This document shows positions 5,434 to 5,962 of a stretch of 5,962 nt of DNA, one piece after another. Below the pieces are notes generated by a model that worked only from the letters and a program-made list of their open reading frames with translations, searched no databases and was not told the DNA's origin. Source of the stretch: Patescibacteria group bacterium (lineage in GTDB: Bacteria > Patescibacteriota > Minisyncoccia > Phycocordibacterales > UBA12079). The DNA is taken from contig JAHIOZ010000006.1 of NCBI GenBank assembly GCA_018894995.1, forward strand, positions 1-5,962, read 5' to 3'. The position numbers were made by a program, and so were the translations under genes. Position 1 is the stretch's first letter. The number at the start of each line of letters is the position of its first letter.

Positions 5434-5748
5434 ATGAAAAATAATAACAAACCGCAAATAACAGAGGAAAAAGGTTTGGAGGGAATTTTTTCTTTTACAA
5501 AATTTATCTTGGCAATTTTTGTGGTGTTAAGCATCTTTTTAATAGTGTTTTCTTCTTTTTTTAAAGGATTATATACAATGTTAGAAGTCAAAATCACCAT
5601 CGGTGTAATAACAGCAATGACAGGATTTTTTGGCTTTGTAACGAGTTTTTTCTGGGAAAAATATTATTATGTTCTGGCGACAATAGGATTCACTGGAATC
5701 AGTATGATATATTTCTTTCTTGCTTACAAACAACTCTTATTATTGTAA
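5434..5748 (+). CDS. Small three-helix membrane protein of unknown function
   Basis: I do not recognise this 104-residue protein. A short charged N-terminus (residues 1-16, KNNNKPQITEEKG) precedes three hydrophobic segments at about 18-43 (FTKFILAIFVVLSIFLIVF), 53-73 (ITIGVITAMTGFFGFVTSFFW) and 78-100 (YYVLATIGFTGISMIYFFLAY). It should be an integral membrane protein. Cysteine is absent and no catalytic motif is visible. Glycines and aromatic residues within helices 2 and 3 suggest helix packing. The gene sits alone between two terminators, so it is a single-gene transcript, and its strong SD-like site suggests efficient translation. The opposite-strand reading frame here lacks such support. 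It could be an assembly partner or a small stress-type membrane protein; nothing in the sequence decides. Confidence 0.8.
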   Translation: MKNNNKPQITEEKGLEGIFSFTKFILAIFVVLSIFLIVFSSFFKGLYTMLEVKITIGVITAMTGFFGFVTSFFWEKYYYVLATIGFTGISMIYFFLAYKQLLLL

Positions 5749-5770
5749 TTATTGTGAAGAAAAAACCGCA

Positions 5771-5812
5771 AAATCCGGAAAATTTGCTTCAGCAAATTCT
5801 CCGGATTTTTTT
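5771..5812 (+). terminator. Intrinsic terminator after the small membrane protein gene
   Basis: Arms at 5771-5787 and 5792-5808 pair at 16 of 17 positions (one A-C mismatch), with outer AAATCCGG/CCGGATTT and loop TTCA. A run of seven T (5806-5812) then AATTTTT follows. It begins 23 nt past the stop codon. Its core (AAATTTGC-TTCA-GCAAATT) belongs to the same hairpin type as the non-terminator hairpins in this window. Confidence 0.88.
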
Positions 5813-5824
5813 AATTTTTAAATA

Positions 5825-5921
5825 CTGGATCGCCACGGATTTTTTGAAAGAATTTTTTAAATGAAATTTGCTTTGCAAATTTTATTTAAAAAATTCTTTC
5901 AAAAAATCTGTGGCAATCCAG
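5825..5921. repeat. Large inverted repeat, 47-bp arms with 3-nt loop
   Basis: The arms 5825-5871 and 5875-5921 are complementary at 44 of 47 positions. Of the three differences, two are G-U pairs and one is C-A in a plus-strand transcript. The outer end reads CTGGATCGCCACGG and the inner end AAATGAAATTTGC, around loop TTT. No T-tract follows on the plus strand. It encodes no protein. Candidates are a non-autonomous mobile palindrome, a dispersed repeat of the GGATTGCCAC kind, or an RNA with a long double-stranded stem. No clear target-site duplication is seen. Confidence 0.85.
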
Positions 5922-5962
5922 AAAAAAACGATGCTGGTTTGTTGCATTTTTCCACTTCGCTC
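5922..5962. other. Window end: no gene recognised
   Basis: These 41 bases follow the large inverted repeat. I see no coding signal. The last bases, CCACTTCGCTC, resemble part of GC-richer palindromic dispersed repeats found in various bacteria (CTTCGCTC next to GCAATGAC), so another repeat unit may begin here. The window ends before this can be judged. Confidence 0.3.

Noticed and set aside
5400..5600. Minus-strand 66-residue frame over the small membrane protein start
   Set aside because: It reads through the SD-like site and the start of the plus-strand gene; the plus-strand frame has the ribosome site, the terminator and coherent helices.
5931..5947. ATGC...GCAT inverted pair after the large repeat
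   Set aside because: Four-base arms across a 9-nt gap are expected by chance.
5771..5962. CRISPR array in the repeat-rich right end
   Set aside because: The repeats are inverted rather than direct, there is no regular repeat-spacer pattern, and no cas gene is seen.

Overview
The window is AT-rich and gene-dense, and it looks like chromosomal DNA from a reduced bacterium, most plausibly of the candidate phyla radiation (Patescibacteria/Parcubacteria-like). That placement is inference. It rests on short gaps, uniform A/T-rich codon use, TAA as all five visible stop codons, an SMC protein only 754 residues long, a membrane-anchored DsbA-like protein, and little use of Shine-Dalgarno sites. No in-frame UGA codons are seen, so the standard code fits.

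The minus strand carries the left two thirds. From right to left it holds a short-armed SMC ATPase (4288-2024), tyrosyl-tRNA synthetase with an unusual inserted segment (1958-600), an AbrB/MazE-type antitoxin (449-192), and the start of a RelE/ParE-like toxin (190 to the window edge). The last two form a toxin-antitoxin operon with a 1-nt gap. tyrS and the antitoxin each have a -10 box ending exactly 9 nt before the ATG, so their transcripts are probably leaderless or nearly so.

The plus strand carries the right third. It holds a DsbA/BdbD-like thiol-disulfide oxidoreductase (4580-5278) followed by a clear intrinsic terminator, then a 104-residue three-helix membrane protein of unknown function (5434-5748), which alone has a strong SD-like site, followed by a second terminator. 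The 291-nt gap between smc and the DsbA gene is a divergent regulatory region. It contains two candidate rightward promoters, a small palindrome, a hairpin, and a heptad-repeat tract that runs up to the smc start codon.

The least explained content is intergenic. Four hairpins share a related core (an A/T arm, then GC-TTY-GC or CC-TTT-GG, then the matching arm). Two of them are flanked by degenerate 7-bp tandem repeats. The last, at 5825-5921, is a near-perfect inverted repeat with 47-bp arms and a 3-nt loop. No CRISPR array, tRNA, rRNA, transposase or obvious multi-gene defence system is present. The genes otherwise cover housekeeping (translation, chromosome organisation, envelope disulfide chemistry) plus one toxin-antitoxin pair.
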